Shown: positions 31,574 to 40,843 of the stretch, piece by piece | Numbering within the stretch: position 1 is the stretch's first letter | Layout of the letters: every line of letters starts with the position of its first letter | Assembly (NCBI GenBank): GCA_040218535.1 | Contig: JAVJRG010000012.1 | Coordinates: forward strand, 372,001-436,000 | Length of the DNA: 64,000 bases | Direction of reading: 5' to 3' | Origin: Lacipirellulaceae bacterium | Lineage (GTDB): Bacteria > Planctomycetota > Planctomycetia > Pirellulales > Lacipirellulaceae | The notes under the pieces: model-generated | What the model saw: the letters and a program-made list of their open reading frames with translations, nothing else | Told to the model about the DNA's origin: nothing | The model's database searches: none | Program-made: the position numbers and the translations under genes

Positions 31574-32782
31574 ATGTCTCGACTCTTGTTTTTCACGACT
31601 CTGGTTGTCGCTTTCGTAGCTACTGCGAGTCTCCGCGCCGATACTTACCAACTGAAAACCGGCGGGGAGGTTGTCGGGGCGCTCGTCGAGCGTGGGGAGA
31701 AGGGAAGCTACGTCGTGAAAACCGTCGAGGGCATCAAAGTCACGCTGCCTCGGTTCGACGTCATTAAGGTCATCCCGGAGAACCCAGCACTGGCTGAGTA
31801 CAAGAGTCGGGCACGTTCTCTTCCAGATACCATCGAAGCTCATAGGCGGCTCGCAGCTTGGTGTACGGAGAACAAGCTTACTGAGGAAGCGGACCATCAT
31901 CTGGAGCGCTTGCTGAAGCTCGACCCTGCTGATCAAGCAGCGCGTCAGAGCCTTGGTTACCAGCGTTATGGGAATCGCTGGATGACGCGGGAACAGATCA
32001 TGCAGGAGCGTGGCTTGGTTCTTTATCGTGGCAAGTACCGAACGCCACAAGACATCGCCCTGCGGGAGATGCAGGAGCAAGCCGAGAAAGCGGAAGCGGA
32101 CTGGTACGGTCGTCTAAAGAACTATCGCAACTGGTTGAATAACCCACGCCGTTCGCGTGGTCGTGAAGCCGAAGAGGAAATCGCCCAGATCACCGATCCT
32201 CATGCCGTCCCCGCATTACTAAAATGGCTCGATGACGAACCGGATGAATGGACCCGTCGTCTTTTGCTGGAAACGTTGCAGGCGATCAGACATCCCGATG
32301 CAGTACGAACGCTCGTGCGTCTCTCGATCGAATCTCCCGATCCCGATGAGCGACAGCAGTGTATCGATTACCTTCTTCAGCAAGACGAGCCTGTCAGTCT
32401 CACGCCCTATGTGCAAAAGCTGACCGGCAAGAAGAATGCGAACGTCATCGTGAACCGCGCTGCGTATGCACTGGGTCAACTTGGGAACCCCGAAGCGATT
32501 AGCCCGCTGATCGACGCACTGGTCACTGAACACAAGTACGTGACTCGACACGGAAGCGACCAGCAAATCGCTGTCGGGATGACTTCCGGCGGTGGCGGCG
32601 GGCTCAACGTGGGCGGCAAGGGCCGAAAAATCATCACTAAGCAGCACGAGAATCATCAAGTCCGGCGGGCCCTTGAAAAGCTCTCCAATGGCGAAAGCTA
32701 CGGTTTCAACGATGTCGCTTGGCGTCGCTGGTTCGTCAACGAGCAGCAATACAAGTACTACAGTTCGCGACGCGATCAATAA
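31574..32782 (+). CDS. Secreted HEAT-repeat protein
   Basis: 402 residues with a signal peptide (about 1-22, LLFFTTLVVAFVATASLRA). Next comes a small beta module (DTYQLKTGGEVVGALVE...KVTLPRFDVIKVIP) resembling the SH3-like YVTN-free start of many planctomycete secreted proteins. A TPR-like section (KLTEEADHHLERLLKLDPADQAARQSLGYQ) follows, and then HEAT repeats from about 195 (DPHAVPALLKWLDD, HPDAVRTLVRLSIES, NPEAISPLIDAL). A Gly-rich insert lies at about 337-350. Likely a periplasmic scaffold; no catalytic motif. Confidence 0.75.
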   Translation: MSRLLFFTTLVVAFVATASLRADTYQLKTGGEVVGALVERGEKGSYVVKTVEGIKVTLPRFDVIKVIPENPALAEYKSRARSLPDTIEAHRRLAAWCTENKLTEEADHHLERLLKLDPADQAARQSLGYQRYGNRWMTREQIMQERGLVLYRGKYRTPQDIALREMQEQAEKAEADWYGRLKNYRNWLNNPRRSRGREAEEEIAQITDPHAVPALLKWLDDEPDEWTRRLLLETLQAIRHPDAVRTLVRLSIESPDPDERQQCIDYLLQQDEPVSLTPYVQKLTGKKNANVIVNRAAYALGQLGNPEAISPLIDALVTEHKYVTRHGSDQQIAVGMTSGGGGGLNVGGKGRKIITKQHENHQVRRALEKLSNGESYGFNDVAWRRWFVNEQQYKYYSSRRDQ

Positions 32783-32788
32783 AGCAAG

Positions 32789-32874
32789 AATGTCCAATGA
32801 CCAAAGTCCAAATGACCAACATACGCTATCCCCACCACTTGCGGTTGGTCATTGGTCATTAAGGCTTGGTCATT
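32789..32874. repeat. Inverted pair of 4x7-bp repeat arms
   Basis: Left arm 32789-32817: AATGTCC, AATGACC, AAAGTCC, AAATGACC. Right arm 32847-32874: GGTCATT, GGTCATT, AAGGCTT, GGTCATT. It starts 6 bp after the HEAT-protein stop. Confidence 0.85.
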
Positions 32875-32932
32875 CGTCGTTTTGGCAGAGTCAAAGCTAG
32901 TCCCTTAGTTCCGAATCTCGATTGAGAATATC

Positions 32933-33310
32933 ATGCCCACCGTCGCCATTATCGGAGCCAGCTCTGATCGCTCGAAGTTTGGCAACAAGTCGGTTCGCGC
33001 TCACTTGAAGCAAGGATACGACGTCTACCCCGTGAATCCTAAGGGGGGCGAAATCGAAGGACTGACGGCCTACGCGTCGATTGGCGAAGTCCCTGTCGAA
33101 CATCTCGACCGGATCAGTCTGTACGTCCCCCCGACCGTTGGCGAAAAACTGCTGCCTGCCATTGCAGAAAAGGGCTGCGACGAACTGTGGCTTAACCCCG
33201 GCAGCGAAAGCGAAGCCTTGGTCGAAGCGGCAAGGCAAGCCGGGCTGGAACCGATCGTTGCTTGTAGCATTGTCGACCTCGGAGAAAGCCCTGGTCAGTA
33301 CGGTGAATGA
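32933..33310 (+). CDS. CoA-binding domain protein (YccU-like)
   Basis: 125 residues forming a single Rossmann-type CoA-binding domain. VAIIGASSDRSKFGNKSVRAHLKQGYDVYPVNPKGGEIEG is the classic start, followed by YASIGEVP, ISLYVPP and LWLNPGSESEALVEAARQAGLEPIVACSIVDLG. This matches the stand-alone CoA_binding_2 family, of unknown physiological role. Free-standing gene between repeats. Confidence 0.88.
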   Translation: MPTVAIIGASSDRSKFGNKSVRAHLKQGYDVYPVNPKGGEIEGLTAYASIGEVPVEHLDRISLYVPPTVGEKLLPAIAEKGCDELWLNPGSESEALVEAARQAGLEPIVACSIVDLGESPGQYGE

Positions 33311-33327
33311 CTCGCTTGTTGATTTAC

Positions 33328-33540
33328 CACGGAGAGCACAGAGAACACGGAGATTTACATAGAGCCATTAGCTCCTTCAGCAACGAAAAACATCCCTCTT
33401 ATGGGTCCAGGTAAGTATAGGTGACTCAAGCAACGGATATTCGCAAACCATAGTGAGTGTATCTGGTTCTTACTCTCAGTGTTTGTCATCTAAAGCGGAA
33501 GAATTGATCACAGACTCCGTGTTCTCCGTGATCTCTGTGG
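33328..33540. repeat. Inverted pair of 3x9-bp arms (CACGGAGNN)
   Basis: Left arm 33328-33354: CACGGAGAG, CACAGAGAA, CACGGAGAT. Right arm 33514-33540: ACTCCGTGT, TCTCCGTGA, TCTCTGTGG. They enclose about 160 bp without coding capacity and use the same words as the ferredoxin-flanking pair. Confidence 0.85.
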
Positions 33541-33567
33541 TAAAAAATGCGATTAGTAGGAAATCGC

Positions 33568-34980
33568 TTAACCAGTCGAAGCCACATTGTTCGCCTGTAA
33601 GCTTTGTCTTCGCAAACGTAGTTGCCACCAACCCTCGGAGACCATGCGTTCAGCCAGCGTGCTTTCCAGATTCGGCCTAAAGATCGCCAACAAGACCAGC
33701 GGCAAGAACCAGGCGATATAGATGCCACCTTTCAACGGATGCCAGAACTGGGCGCCGAGCATCAAGGCAGCAGAACAACAGATTAACGAACCTAGGTTTT
33801 TCTGGACCGGCCAGGCAGTAAAGCTAAAGGCAAGTGCCACGAAGGCAGCCAGCACTGGCATGCGGTACCAGAAACTCCAGAACCGCCAAATCCCATCTGC
33901 GTTTTCAACGGGCAGGCGAATGCCGAACATTAATCGCACATGCCAGAGAAACTGGCTCCAGCTTTCAGCGGTCGCGGCCTGAGTGATCAGAATCACGGCC
34001 AATCCAATGACGACACCCGTCGCGAATCGCTTCACACCACGCTTCCAGTAGTAGCTGCACCACAGCGGGACCAAGAAGACGGAGTAATAAATCGTTCCAG
34101 CCGCCAAGCCAATTAAGACGCCAGCCAGCGTAGGTCTCCGGTAGGAAACAATTGCCCAGACGAGAAGTGAAGCTGGTAGCGCGTGCGTCGGGTCCCCTGT
34201 GAAGAGTGCCGTATAGGGCAACATCAGATACATCGTGGCACAGGCAACCCCCGAGGCAAGGTTTTCAAAATGGCGTTGGCCGATCACGATTAACCCGATC
34301 ACGATGAATGAGTGGGAAAGAATCGCCATGACGCGCGTCGTTGCCTGAGCTACCCGTTGTGCTTCGGGCAGTTCCTCTTGCTCGGTTTCTCCTTGCTGGC
34401 CACGACGAATGACCGTCTGCGTGGTGATCCGTGGTAGTTGATACAGAAACGAGAATCCCGGGGCGGCTTGAGAAAGAGCCTCTGAGGTCTGTTCATCCGC
34501 TTCGTCAGGTTCGATCGTTGCCTGTTGTTCTGTTGGATCAGAAGCTTCAGAAGCCGCCACTGCCTGAGCGAGCGATTGGGGTGCCGGGCTTGGCTTTCCG
34601 AACAAAACGTTCGCCATCAGAAAGAACAGTAGCGATCCCCCTAGGAACATCAGCCCAGGAGTGTTCAGATTCGGATCAAGAAGTGGCCTGCGCACGAGCG
34701 CCGGGTCGAGCAACATCCGTATCATCAGGATCAGCTCGGCCACAAACAGCCAAAGAAAACCGAACATTTGGATACGCGCGGCGTTGTCAGCCGTGCCGTT
34801 CTCAAAACTGTATTGCACCAAGAGCAAGCCGGGGGCCAGCGCAATCAGCAGAAACAGGTCAACGTTTCGCAAACTCCAGAAGCGATTGAACTTGAAGAAC
34901 AAGGCCAACATCAAGAGCGACGAAAGATAAGCCCAACTGCTGGGATTAACTCGCTCATAGTGAAACAGGATGTCGGGCAT
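33568..34980 (-). CDS. Multi-pass membrane protein, glycosyltransferase-like topology
   Basis: 470 residues with around 11 hydrophobic segments and a cytoplasmic or periplasmic acidic/Gln-rich loop near 150-210 (DPTEQQATIEPDEADEQTSEAL). The late region (YLMLPYTALFTGDPTHALPASLLVWAIV, then FLVPLWCSYYWKRG) recalls the DolP-Man-type membrane glycosyltransferases (GT87/DUF2029 class) but no catalytic motif can be fixed. Similar proteins are common in planctomycetes. Alone between repeat-rich gaps. Confidence 0.6.
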   Translation of the reverse strand: MPDILFHYERVNPSSWAYLSSLLMLALFFKFNRFWSLRNVDLFLLIALAPGLLLVQYSFENGTADNAARIQMFGFLWLFVAELILMIRMLLDPALVRRPLLDPNLNTPGLMFLGGSLLFFLMANVLFGKPSPAPQSLAQAVAASEASDPTEQQATIEPDEADEQTSEALSQAAPGFSFLYQLPRITTQTVIRRGQQGETEQEELPEAQRVAQATTRVMAILSHSFIVIGLIVIGQRHFENLASGVACATMYLMLPYTALFTGDPTHALPASLLVWAIVSYRRPTLAGVLIGLAAGTIYYSVFLVPLWCSYYWKRGVKRFATGVVIGLAVILITQAATAESWSQFLWHVRLMFGIRLPVENADGIWRFWSFWYRMPVLAAFVALAFSFTAWPVQKNLGSLICCSAALMLGAQFWHPLKGGIYIAWFLPLVLLAIFRPNLESTLAERMVSEGWWQLRLRRQSLQANNVASTG

Positions 34981-35082
34981 TGGAAAACGCTATTTGTGTC
35001 CAGAGAAGTAGCTACTAGCATAATAACGCGAAAGCAACTGGCAAGGATTACCGTCGGCCCAGTGAGCTAAGAGCCCAGTAAG

Positions 35083-36072
35083 CTAAGTACGTAATGTACC
35101 TAACTGATCTCGAACTGCCGTCGCCCAAGGGCTTTCAGGGGCAATCCTCAGAAACTCCTGGCAATGGTATGCGGCGCGATCCTGTTCTCCCTGCCCGGAC
35201 AGCAGATTAGCCAAATGAAAATGGGCATCTGCATAGTCATGATGAATATCAAGCGCCCCTTCAAACGCCGCCTTTGCTAACTCTAGTTCTCCCTCGTGCG
35301 CGTAGAGACACCCAAGACTGAGGCGAGCTTCAATGAACTCCTGGTCGATTTCCAAGGCGACAAAATAACGCTCGCGTGCAGCAGAGAAGTCTTCTTGCTG
35401 GGCGAGAACCTCAGCCAGGGCAAAGTGGACTTCCGCTTGGCGTGAGCCGGCAAGCAACATCGCACGATAGGTCTCAGCCGCCTCTTGAAGAAAGCCGGCT
35501 TCTCGTTGCTCCTCAGCAGTCTGCAGCAACTCCTCCTCAACTGCGGTAACGTCCGAAAAGGTTTCTCCAGTGCGATGAACAAAATCATTAGCAAAACTTG
35601 AACTCGTCATGGGCAAGGAAACAACTTCTCCTTCGCATACGAGATCATCCCGACCCGGCCTGTCAGATTCGATGGGCTCTTCGAATCCAATGAGTAACTG
35701 CCCCCCGGGTTCGGTCAGTCGATCGCCCTCACGCCAGAGAAGTCGTTGGCCGACGACAACTAATCGCGGGTCTGCCAGAGGCCGCTGGTGATTCACTTGG
35801 CTGTTGACCAGCGAATCATACTCTCTTTCGATTTCCTGCAAGGTGCGACCGGCGTGCCACAAAGCCGCCAACTTTCTCGCAACCGTCGCTTCTTGGAAAT
35901 CGAAGTACGGCAGCTTCTTAATCGTACAGACCGCCAGCACGGCCCCTCGGCGATGCCATCGCCGGACCGCCTCGACGGGGACTCTCAGCACTTCGGCCAG
36001 AATCGCGGTGGTGTAGAGACCGCCGACCTCGGTCCGAGAGTCTTCAAAGAGCGTCGACTGATCTTGCGGCAT
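35083..36072 (-). CDS. MerR-type HTH fused to TPR repeats
   Basis: About 329 residues from ATG 36072; the frame also continues to 36150. The N-terminal part (YTTAILAEVLRVPVEAVRRWHRRGAVLAV, then LPYFDFQEATVARKLAALWHAGRTLQEIE) is a MerR/excisionase-like winged helix. The C-terminal 160 residues are four TPR units (EAAETYRAMLLAGSRQAEVHFALAEVLAQ, FSAARERYFVALEID, LELAKAAFEGALDIHHDYADAHFHLANLL, RAAYHCQEFLRIAPES). DNA-binding plus protein-docking architecture typical of planctomycete regulators; target unknown. Confidence 0.75.
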   Translation of the reverse strand: MPQDQSTLFEDSRTEVGGLYTTAILAEVLRVPVEAVRRWHRRGAVLAVCTIKKLPYFDFQEATVARKLAALWHAGRTLQEIEREYDSLVNSQVNHQRPLADPRLVVVGQRLLWREGDRLTEPGGQLLIGFEEPIESDRPGRDDLVCEGEVVSLPMTSSSFANDFVHRTGETFSDVTAVEEELLQTAEEQREAGFLQEAAETYRAMLLAGSRQAEVHFALAEVLAQQEDFSAARERYFVALEIDQEFIEARLSLGCLYAHEGELELAKAAFEGALDIHHDYADAHFHLANLLSGQGEQDRAAYHCQEFLRIAPESPWATAVRDQLGTLRT

Positions 36073-36177
36073 CGGACAGGAAAGGTTGTAGGAACGAAAA
36101 AACCCTCGCCATTGTAAACCAACAGCAAGGGTTTCGTCTGTAACTACCAAAGAGCGTTTTACTGTAGGGTGTGCAAC

Positions 36178-37428
36178 TCAGCCTTGTTCCTTCTCCTCGT
36201 CAAACCAAGCGGTGAGCTCAGCTAGAGAGAATGCGGCTTCCTCGCCATCACGGTCTTGCGAACCCGCATCAGCACATTGGTTGCAGGTTTCCTCAATTGG
36301 AACACGGAACCGAATCGTTCGTGGCACACGTACCTTGTAGGTGTATTCTTCACGACGGCACGTTTGGCGTGCGACTTGGACCGTTTCTTGCTTCTCAACC
36401 ATCCGGCAGACGCGGCGGGTGATTGGTTCGACGCGCTCCTCCTGGACGTAGCGGCAGGTCACGACGGGGACGCGACGGACACGCTCCTCGTTGACCATGC
36501 GGCAGACGCGGACCGGTACCTTCCGCTCGATGCGTTCGGTGACGGGACGGCAAACGGTGTAGGGGATTTTCTCGACGCGTTCTTCGCTGACCATGCGACA
36601 CGTCCGAACCGGGACTTTTCGCGTCATCTGCTGAGGCACGTAGCGGCAGACTTGCACAGGTACTTTCTGCACAACTTCCTGCGGACAGTTCTGAGTCACG
36701 GGAACACGAACCGCCACGATATTCGGCTTCCAGACACGCTGGACCTGTTGTTGCGGTGGTGCTTGGACATTCGCCCAAACGAGTCCTGGACGTTGCACCT
36801 GGGTGAAGCCAACATTCGGATTCACAACGGCTCGAGCGGGCATCCAGGTAAGTCCTCTACGTGCAGGGGCTGCTGCCACCGGCACGACTTGGTCTTGATA
36901 ACAGCCGGCATCCACATAACGTGTCACGTAGCGAGTGACGGGACGCATTACCGTGTAACGACGTTCACGCTCAATCGTTTCCGTCACGGGACGCATCACG
37001 GTGTAACATTCTTCGCGCTCTGCAGTTTCCCAGACAGGACGCTGGACCGTGTAGCGACGTTCGCGGACACGCGTCTCGCGTACCTGTCGTGTGACATTGT
37101 AGCTGCAGTCACGCATGTAGGTTTCCCAGACCGGTCGCTGAACAACATACCGTTGATCGCGATAGTTGGTCTCACGCACCGGGCGAGAGACCGTATAGCG
37201 ACGTTCGCGAGTTTCGGTTTCCCAGACGGGAACTCGACGAGTTACTTGCCGCTCTTCGTAAACCGTTTCCGGCACCAAGCGGTAGGCGGTAACTTCGCGC
37301 TCTTCGTAAACCGTTTGACACTGCACACGATAAGCCGGTGCTGCACAAGCATCGCATTCTTGTGCGCGAGCTGATGACGTGAATAGCCCCGCGATCGCGA
37401 CGCCGCAAAGCATTAGTACTTGTTTCAT
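36178..37428 (-). CDS. YTV-repeat cell-wall protein (planctomycete type)
   Basis: 416 residues with a signal peptide (MKQVLMLCGVAIAGLFTSSARA). The mature part consists of about a dozen imperfect repeats of the form RERRYTVxRPVWET, including YTVMRPVTE and YNVTRQVRE variants, then a central Trp/Pro-rich linker with a second Arg/Val repeat type (VRVCRMVNEERV, CRYVPQQ). Cysteines recur in the second half at regular spacing. YTV-repeat, cysteine-containing secreted proteins are a known, highly abundant group of planctomycete cell-wall proteins; sequence and composition fit that group. Long intergenic region upstream (428 bp) may hold a strong promoter. Confidence 0.88.
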   Translation of the reverse strand: MKQVLMLCGVAIAGLFTSSARAQECDACAAPAYRVQCQTVYEEREVTAYRLVPETVYEERQVTRRVPVWETETRERRYTVSRPVRETNYRDQRYVVQRPVWETYMRDCSYNVTRQVRETRVRERRYTVQRPVWETAEREECYTVMRPVTETIERERRYTVMRPVTRYVTRYVDAGCYQDQVVPVAAAPARRGLTWMPARAVVNPNVGFTQVQRPGLVWANVQAPPQQQVQRVWKPNIVAVRVPVTQNCPQEVVQKVPVQVCRYVPQQMTRKVPVRTCRMVSEERVEKIPYTVCRPVTERIERKVPVRVCRMVNEERVRRVPVVTCRYVQEERVEPITRRVCRMVEKQETVQVARQTCRREEYTYKVRVPRTIRFRVPIEETCNQCADAGSQDRDGEEAAFSLAELTAWFDEEKEQG

Positions 37429-37857
37429 AGTGAATCACCAATCTCAGTAGATAAGTTGTGCATGAGCCCGCTCGGTCCTTGCTTGGACCGACCGCGCGAC
37501 AACACCTGCAAGATGAGCATCCCCCTCATCGCATTTCTAGTCTTGTCTCAAGTGTTGCGGACAAACCGGTGCGGGGCAAATCACTCCTCAAGGAATTCTT
37601 GATGCTAGCTTGGTACTTCTCGAGCCGACGGCCATAAATTGGCCAACGGCACGAAGAAACTACTATTTCTATGGGACTCGACACCCGAAATGCGCTCAAG
37701 AGAAAAGCGTGAAATCTCGCTCAACCATGTTGAGAAAAAGCAACACCTGGTCGCTACGGTCGGCACAGACGGCAAGGTTTAACGCGCAAGCGTGGCTTCG
37801 GCCTCAAGCCGCAGCGAGAACGGCTCAGAGCTGGGACTAGAAGCACCACCCACGGAG
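37429..37857. other. Intergenic region, no gene seen
   Basis: 429 bp between the YTV gene start and the stop of the HEAT membrane protein. No convincing open frame or long repeat; only short A/T-rich and mixed stretches. Presumed to contain the promoter of the highly expressed YTV gene, but no consensus could be fixed. Confidence 0.4.
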
Positions 37858-38946
37858 CTATCCGGCCAACTTCGTCCTCAACTTTTTCGCCCGCTTGATC
37901 AGCGATTCGGGGACTTGCTCGGCCTCTTCTAATTTTGCTGCCTCATTGAGCAGTTTCTCAATCGCGACTTCCAACTCCTGCAGGTCCTTCGGCTCTTGTT
38001 TCTCCAGCAACAGCTCGACACCTCGCAGTCCGTTCTTAATCAGCACGTTGCGCTTCTGGGTTTTGAGGCGGGCTAGCAACTGCTCGTAATTGGAGCTATT
38101 CGGATCGCCCACACCCTTCTCGCTGTCAACACTTGCGACCAGTGCGTTCAGGTCGAGCATCTCTTGCAAGACAGGTACCGCTCGCAGGTCGCCACAGCGA
38201 GCCAAGCCAACCCCGGCGTTGTAGCGAGCATCCGGATAAAAGTCTTCGGCCAGAAGAGCCAACAGATCACGGTAATCGGTACTGGCCGACGGACTCTCTG
38301 CTAGAACTCCCAGAGCGAAGGCCGCTTCGCTGCGGAAAAGTTCATCGTCGCTATCAGCTAAATCTCGCATGAGTTCGACTAACTCCGGACGATCGAGATC
38401 CGGGACGTTCGTCGCCAACACGGCGATCGCGTTAATCGCATCGCGACGCACCCCTCGTTGTTGATCACGCTCAGCCGTGGCGATCAAGGCGGGCAAACCG
38501 TCATCGACGTGGAATTCGCCGAGCGAGCGGGTAAGAAAAGTGCGCATCGTCACGTCTCCCTCCCCTTCACGTTTCTCATCAACTTGTTGTAGGAGCAGTT
38601 CGGCAAGCTTCTTGACCAGTTCGCGATTCGTCTTGAGCTCAGGGTAGCGACCTTCCGCCTGGAGCATGTGGCTCAGCTCAGCCGCTTGCTGAAATCGCGC
38701 TTGGTTGCTGCTTCGCAGGGCGGCAACGATCTTGTCAGGATCCGTGTCGCCTGAGTTCGCGAGCCACTGCAGCAGCAGCCAGATCCCCACGACCGACGCG
38801 ACAATCACCATCGGCGTGACGAAGAGCTGAATAATAAACTTCGCATTAGGCGGTTCGACCGGCGGCAGGAGATCATCCGCCGCGATCGGGCCCTCAGGGT
38901 TCGTGCGGTCGCCTTGAGAAGGCTCGGAGGGTAAGTTAGTAGACAT
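37858..38946 (-). CDS. Membrane-anchored HEAT-repeat protein
   Basis: 362 residues. An N-terminal polar, proline-rich cytoplasmic stretch (about 1-35) is followed by one transmembrane helix (IIQLFVTPMVIVASVVGIWLLLQWL) and then HEAT/ARM-type helical repeats from about 70 (PDKIVAALRSSNQARFQQAAELSHML, RRDAINAIAVLATNVPDL, DELFRSEAAFALGVLAESP, YPDARYNAGVGLARCGDLRAVPVLQEML). The C-terminal 80 residues form a long charged helix with coiled-coil character. Probably scaffolds a membrane complex; no enzyme motif. Confidence 0.75.
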   Translation of the reverse strand: MSTNLPSEPSQGDRTNPEGPIAADDLLPPVEPPNAKFIIQLFVTPMVIVASVVGIWLLLQWLANSGDTDPDKIVAALRSSNQARFQQAAELSHMLQAEGRYPELKTNRELVKKLAELLLQQVDEKREGEGDVTMRTFLTRSLGEFHVDDGLPALIATAERDQQRGVRRDAINAIAVLATNVPDLDRPELVELMRDLADSDDELFRSEAAFALGVLAESPSASTDYRDLLALLAEDFYPDARYNAGVGLARCGDLRAVPVLQEMLDLNALVASVDSEKGVGDPNSSNYEQLLARLKTQKRNVLIKNGLRGVELLLEKQEPKDLQELEVAIEKLLNEAAKLEEAEQVPESLIKRAKKLRTKLAG

Positions 38947-39092
38947 CGGAAGTACCTAGCGACGGAAATGCAATCAAGCCAATCTTTGAGTTTAGGCCCG
39001 CGAAACTACCCTCTCAACCGTGGCACGCAGAATTCCGCAACCCGTCTTGCCACCCATTGTCACCTGCCCCCTATGGAAGCCTTCATTTAGGG

Positions 39093-39250
39093 CACGGATT
39101 GCACTGATGACGCGGATTTGATTCCGATCAAGATTACTAACACTCAGCGCCAGCAAATGAATCAGAAGTACATTTCATCGTGTTCACTTGATGGCAGTGC
39201 GTTTTAGGTAGCACTTCCTCTTGAATCCGTGAAATCAGTGCAATCCGTGG
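39093..39250. repeat. Inverted pair of 3x9-bp arms (CACGGATNN)
   Basis: Left arm 39093-39119: CACGGATTG, CACTGATGA, CGCGGATTT. Right arm 39224-39250: AATCCGTGA, AATCAGTGC, AATCCGTGG. The CACTGAT/AATCAGTG change is compensated in both arms. Ends 36 bp before the lipoate ligase start. Confidence 0.9.
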
Positions 39251-39286
39251 CCAAGTCGATTAAGACGTCCCTCATCCGCTAAAGCA

Positions 39287-40021
39287 ATGAAGCTGCTCAA
39301 CCTCACTCTCGAGACGCCCGCTGAGAATCTGGCGTTGGATGAAGCCCTACTTGAGGAAGCTGAGTCCACGGAAGGCGGCGAGGAAGTCCTTCGCCTGTGG
39401 GAATCGCCAAGCGACTTTGCGGTTCTGGGGCGGTCCTCGGACCTAGAGCAGGAGGTCCATGTCGAGCGTTGCCGGGAGGAGCGGGTGCCCATCTTTCGCC
39501 GCAGGAGCGGTGGGGGCGTCGTGACGGTGGGCCCCGGTAGTTTGATGTACGCCGTCGTCTTGCGCCTCGACCGGCTACCTGCTGCCCGTGGCGAGGGCCT
39601 TGTCAGTATCGACCAAGCTCATGAGTACGTTCTTTCCTGTGTCGCCTCGACGGTGAGCAGCTTGCTGCCCGATGAAACGATTTCACGCGACGGGACCAGC
39701 GACCTGATCATCCAACTTTCCGCTGGCCAACGGAAAAAATTTTCGGGCAACAGCCTCCGCATCCGCCGTCGGCATTTTCTCTACCATGGGACGCTGCTCT
39801 ACGACTACGACCTCGCGAAAATCACTCGCTGGCTCGCGCGTCCCAAACACATGCCTGAGTATCGCCAAGAACGCTCACACGCTGACTTTGTCGCGAATCT
39901 CCAAGTGACTCGCACGGAACTCGAATCCTCGCTGATCAGTACCTGGAACGCGGAAACGCCTTTAAGTGACTGGCCCCGTGAGCGAACGCAACAATTGGCC
40001 AGTTCCTACGAAGCTCTCTAA
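39287..40021 (+). CDS. Lipoate-protein ligase A family
   Basis: 244 residues of the biotin/lipoate ligase fold (LplA/LipM-like). Conserved elements are LALDEALLEEAE (about 16-27), FAVLGRSSDLEQEV, the lipoate-binding RRRSGGGVVTVGPGSLMYAVVLR (about 71-93), and KFSGNSLRIRRRHFLYHGTLLYD, where the KxSGxxxR Lys activates the substrate. The C-terminal accessory domain is short or absent. It could transfer octanoate (LipM) or ligate free lipoate; sequence alone does not decide. Upstream 3x9-bp pair may be part of the leader. Confidence 0.85.
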   Translation: MKLLNLTLETPAENLALDEALLEEAESTEGGEEVLRLWESPSDFAVLGRSSDLEQEVHVERCREERVPIFRRRSGGGVVTVGPGSLMYAVVLRLDRLPAARGEGLVSIDQAHEYVLSCVASTVSSLLPDETISRDGTSDLIIQLSAGQRKKFSGNSLRIRRRHFLYHGTLLYDYDLAKITRWLARPKHMPEYRQERSHADFVANLQVTRTELESSLISTWNAETPLSDWPRERTQQLASSYEAL

Positions 40022-40028
40022 TCCCCTA

Positions 40029-40095
40029 GCCGAGAAGCGTCAGCTCTCGGGTGATGCTTGGAACAACTTCAACCCGAGAGCTGACGCTTCTCGGC
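40029..40095. repeat. Perfect 24-bp inverted repeat after lipoate ligase
   Basis: GCCGAGAAGCGTCAGCTCTC (start of the left arm, 40029-40052) pairs perfectly with the right arm 40072-40095, loop about 19 bp. Lies between convergent genes, suited to a two-way terminator. Confidence 0.9.
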
Positions 40096-40114
40096 TCGGG
40101 TTGACTTTGAATCG

Positions 40115-40687
40115 CTATTTCAGAACCGCATCACTCTTCGCGCGTTTCTTGTAGCTAATCTCCATCGCTTTCCACCACTTGCCCTCTTCGCCTTCGACGG
40201 CATGGTGGATTTCAAAATGCTTGGTGTTCTCGTCGATGTATTTGCTGACCATTTTGGACTTTTGTTCTTTACCAGTCATCATGTTGATGCCTGTGGAGAC
40301 CATCGTGAGCGTATGGGTCTCGACATCGTAATCCCCTTCCATTGTGGAAAGGTAAGGGCTCATGTTATCGACCCAAGTCCCTACATATTTTTTCTTTTTG
40401 GGGTCGTAACCATACTGGCCACGGCCTTTGTATTTCATCCCACCCATGTCCATCTCAAAGTCGCTGAGCATCCAAAAGTCGCCCAGCATGGTGTTTGTTT
40501 CGATGCCTTTGCTCGGCATGGGCGGCGCGTCGGGAGACATCCACATTTTTACTTCTGCATCCCAAACGCCCGCCTCGCGGGCCATGTTCACATGCTGTTC
40601 GCCCGGTTGAGGCATTTGAGCCCAGACTGAAGACGTAGCCACAAGACCAACCAAAGCCATCACCATCGATTTTGCTGCAAATCTCAT
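40115..40687 (-). CDS. DUF1579 family secreted protein
   Basis: 190 residues from ATG 40687, preceded by AGGAGAAGC. Signal peptide (about 1-23, ends in SSVWA-QM). The mature protein has the DUF1579 pattern: EHVNMAREAGVWDAEVKMWMSPDAPP, then an alternating Met-rich, Gly-rich beta region (GIETNTMLGDFWMLSDFEMDMGGMKYKGRGQYGYDPKKKKYVGTWVDNMSPYL, read as strands) and TLTMVSTGINMMTGKE. Unknown function, probably periplasmic. Confidence 0.8.
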   Translation of the reverse strand: MRFAAKSMVMALVGLVATSSVWAQMPQPGEQHVNMAREAGVWDAEVKMWMSPDAPPMPSKGIETNTMLGDFWMLSDFEMDMGGMKYKGRGQYGYDPKKKKYVGTWVDNMSPYLSTMEGDYDVETHTLTMVSTGINMMTGKEQKSKMVSKYIDENTKHFEIHHAVEGEEGKWWKAMEISYKKRAKSDAVLK

Positions 40688-40843
40688 TTTGCTTCTCCTG
40701 TTTTCGGCGTGTTTTCTCCCCAGAGCAAGCCGGTCGAGACGCGACTTGCCCATGACGACCCCTGATTATCTCGCATCCGAATCGCCATTCAAGTGAATTC
40801 GCAAAAGTCCTGCAAGAACCAGACGGATTCCGCTACTGCTTGC

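Noticed and set aside
36256-37374. Plus-strand open frame of 372 codons
   Set aside because: Opposite the YTV repeat gene and inherits its repeats; no domain seen.
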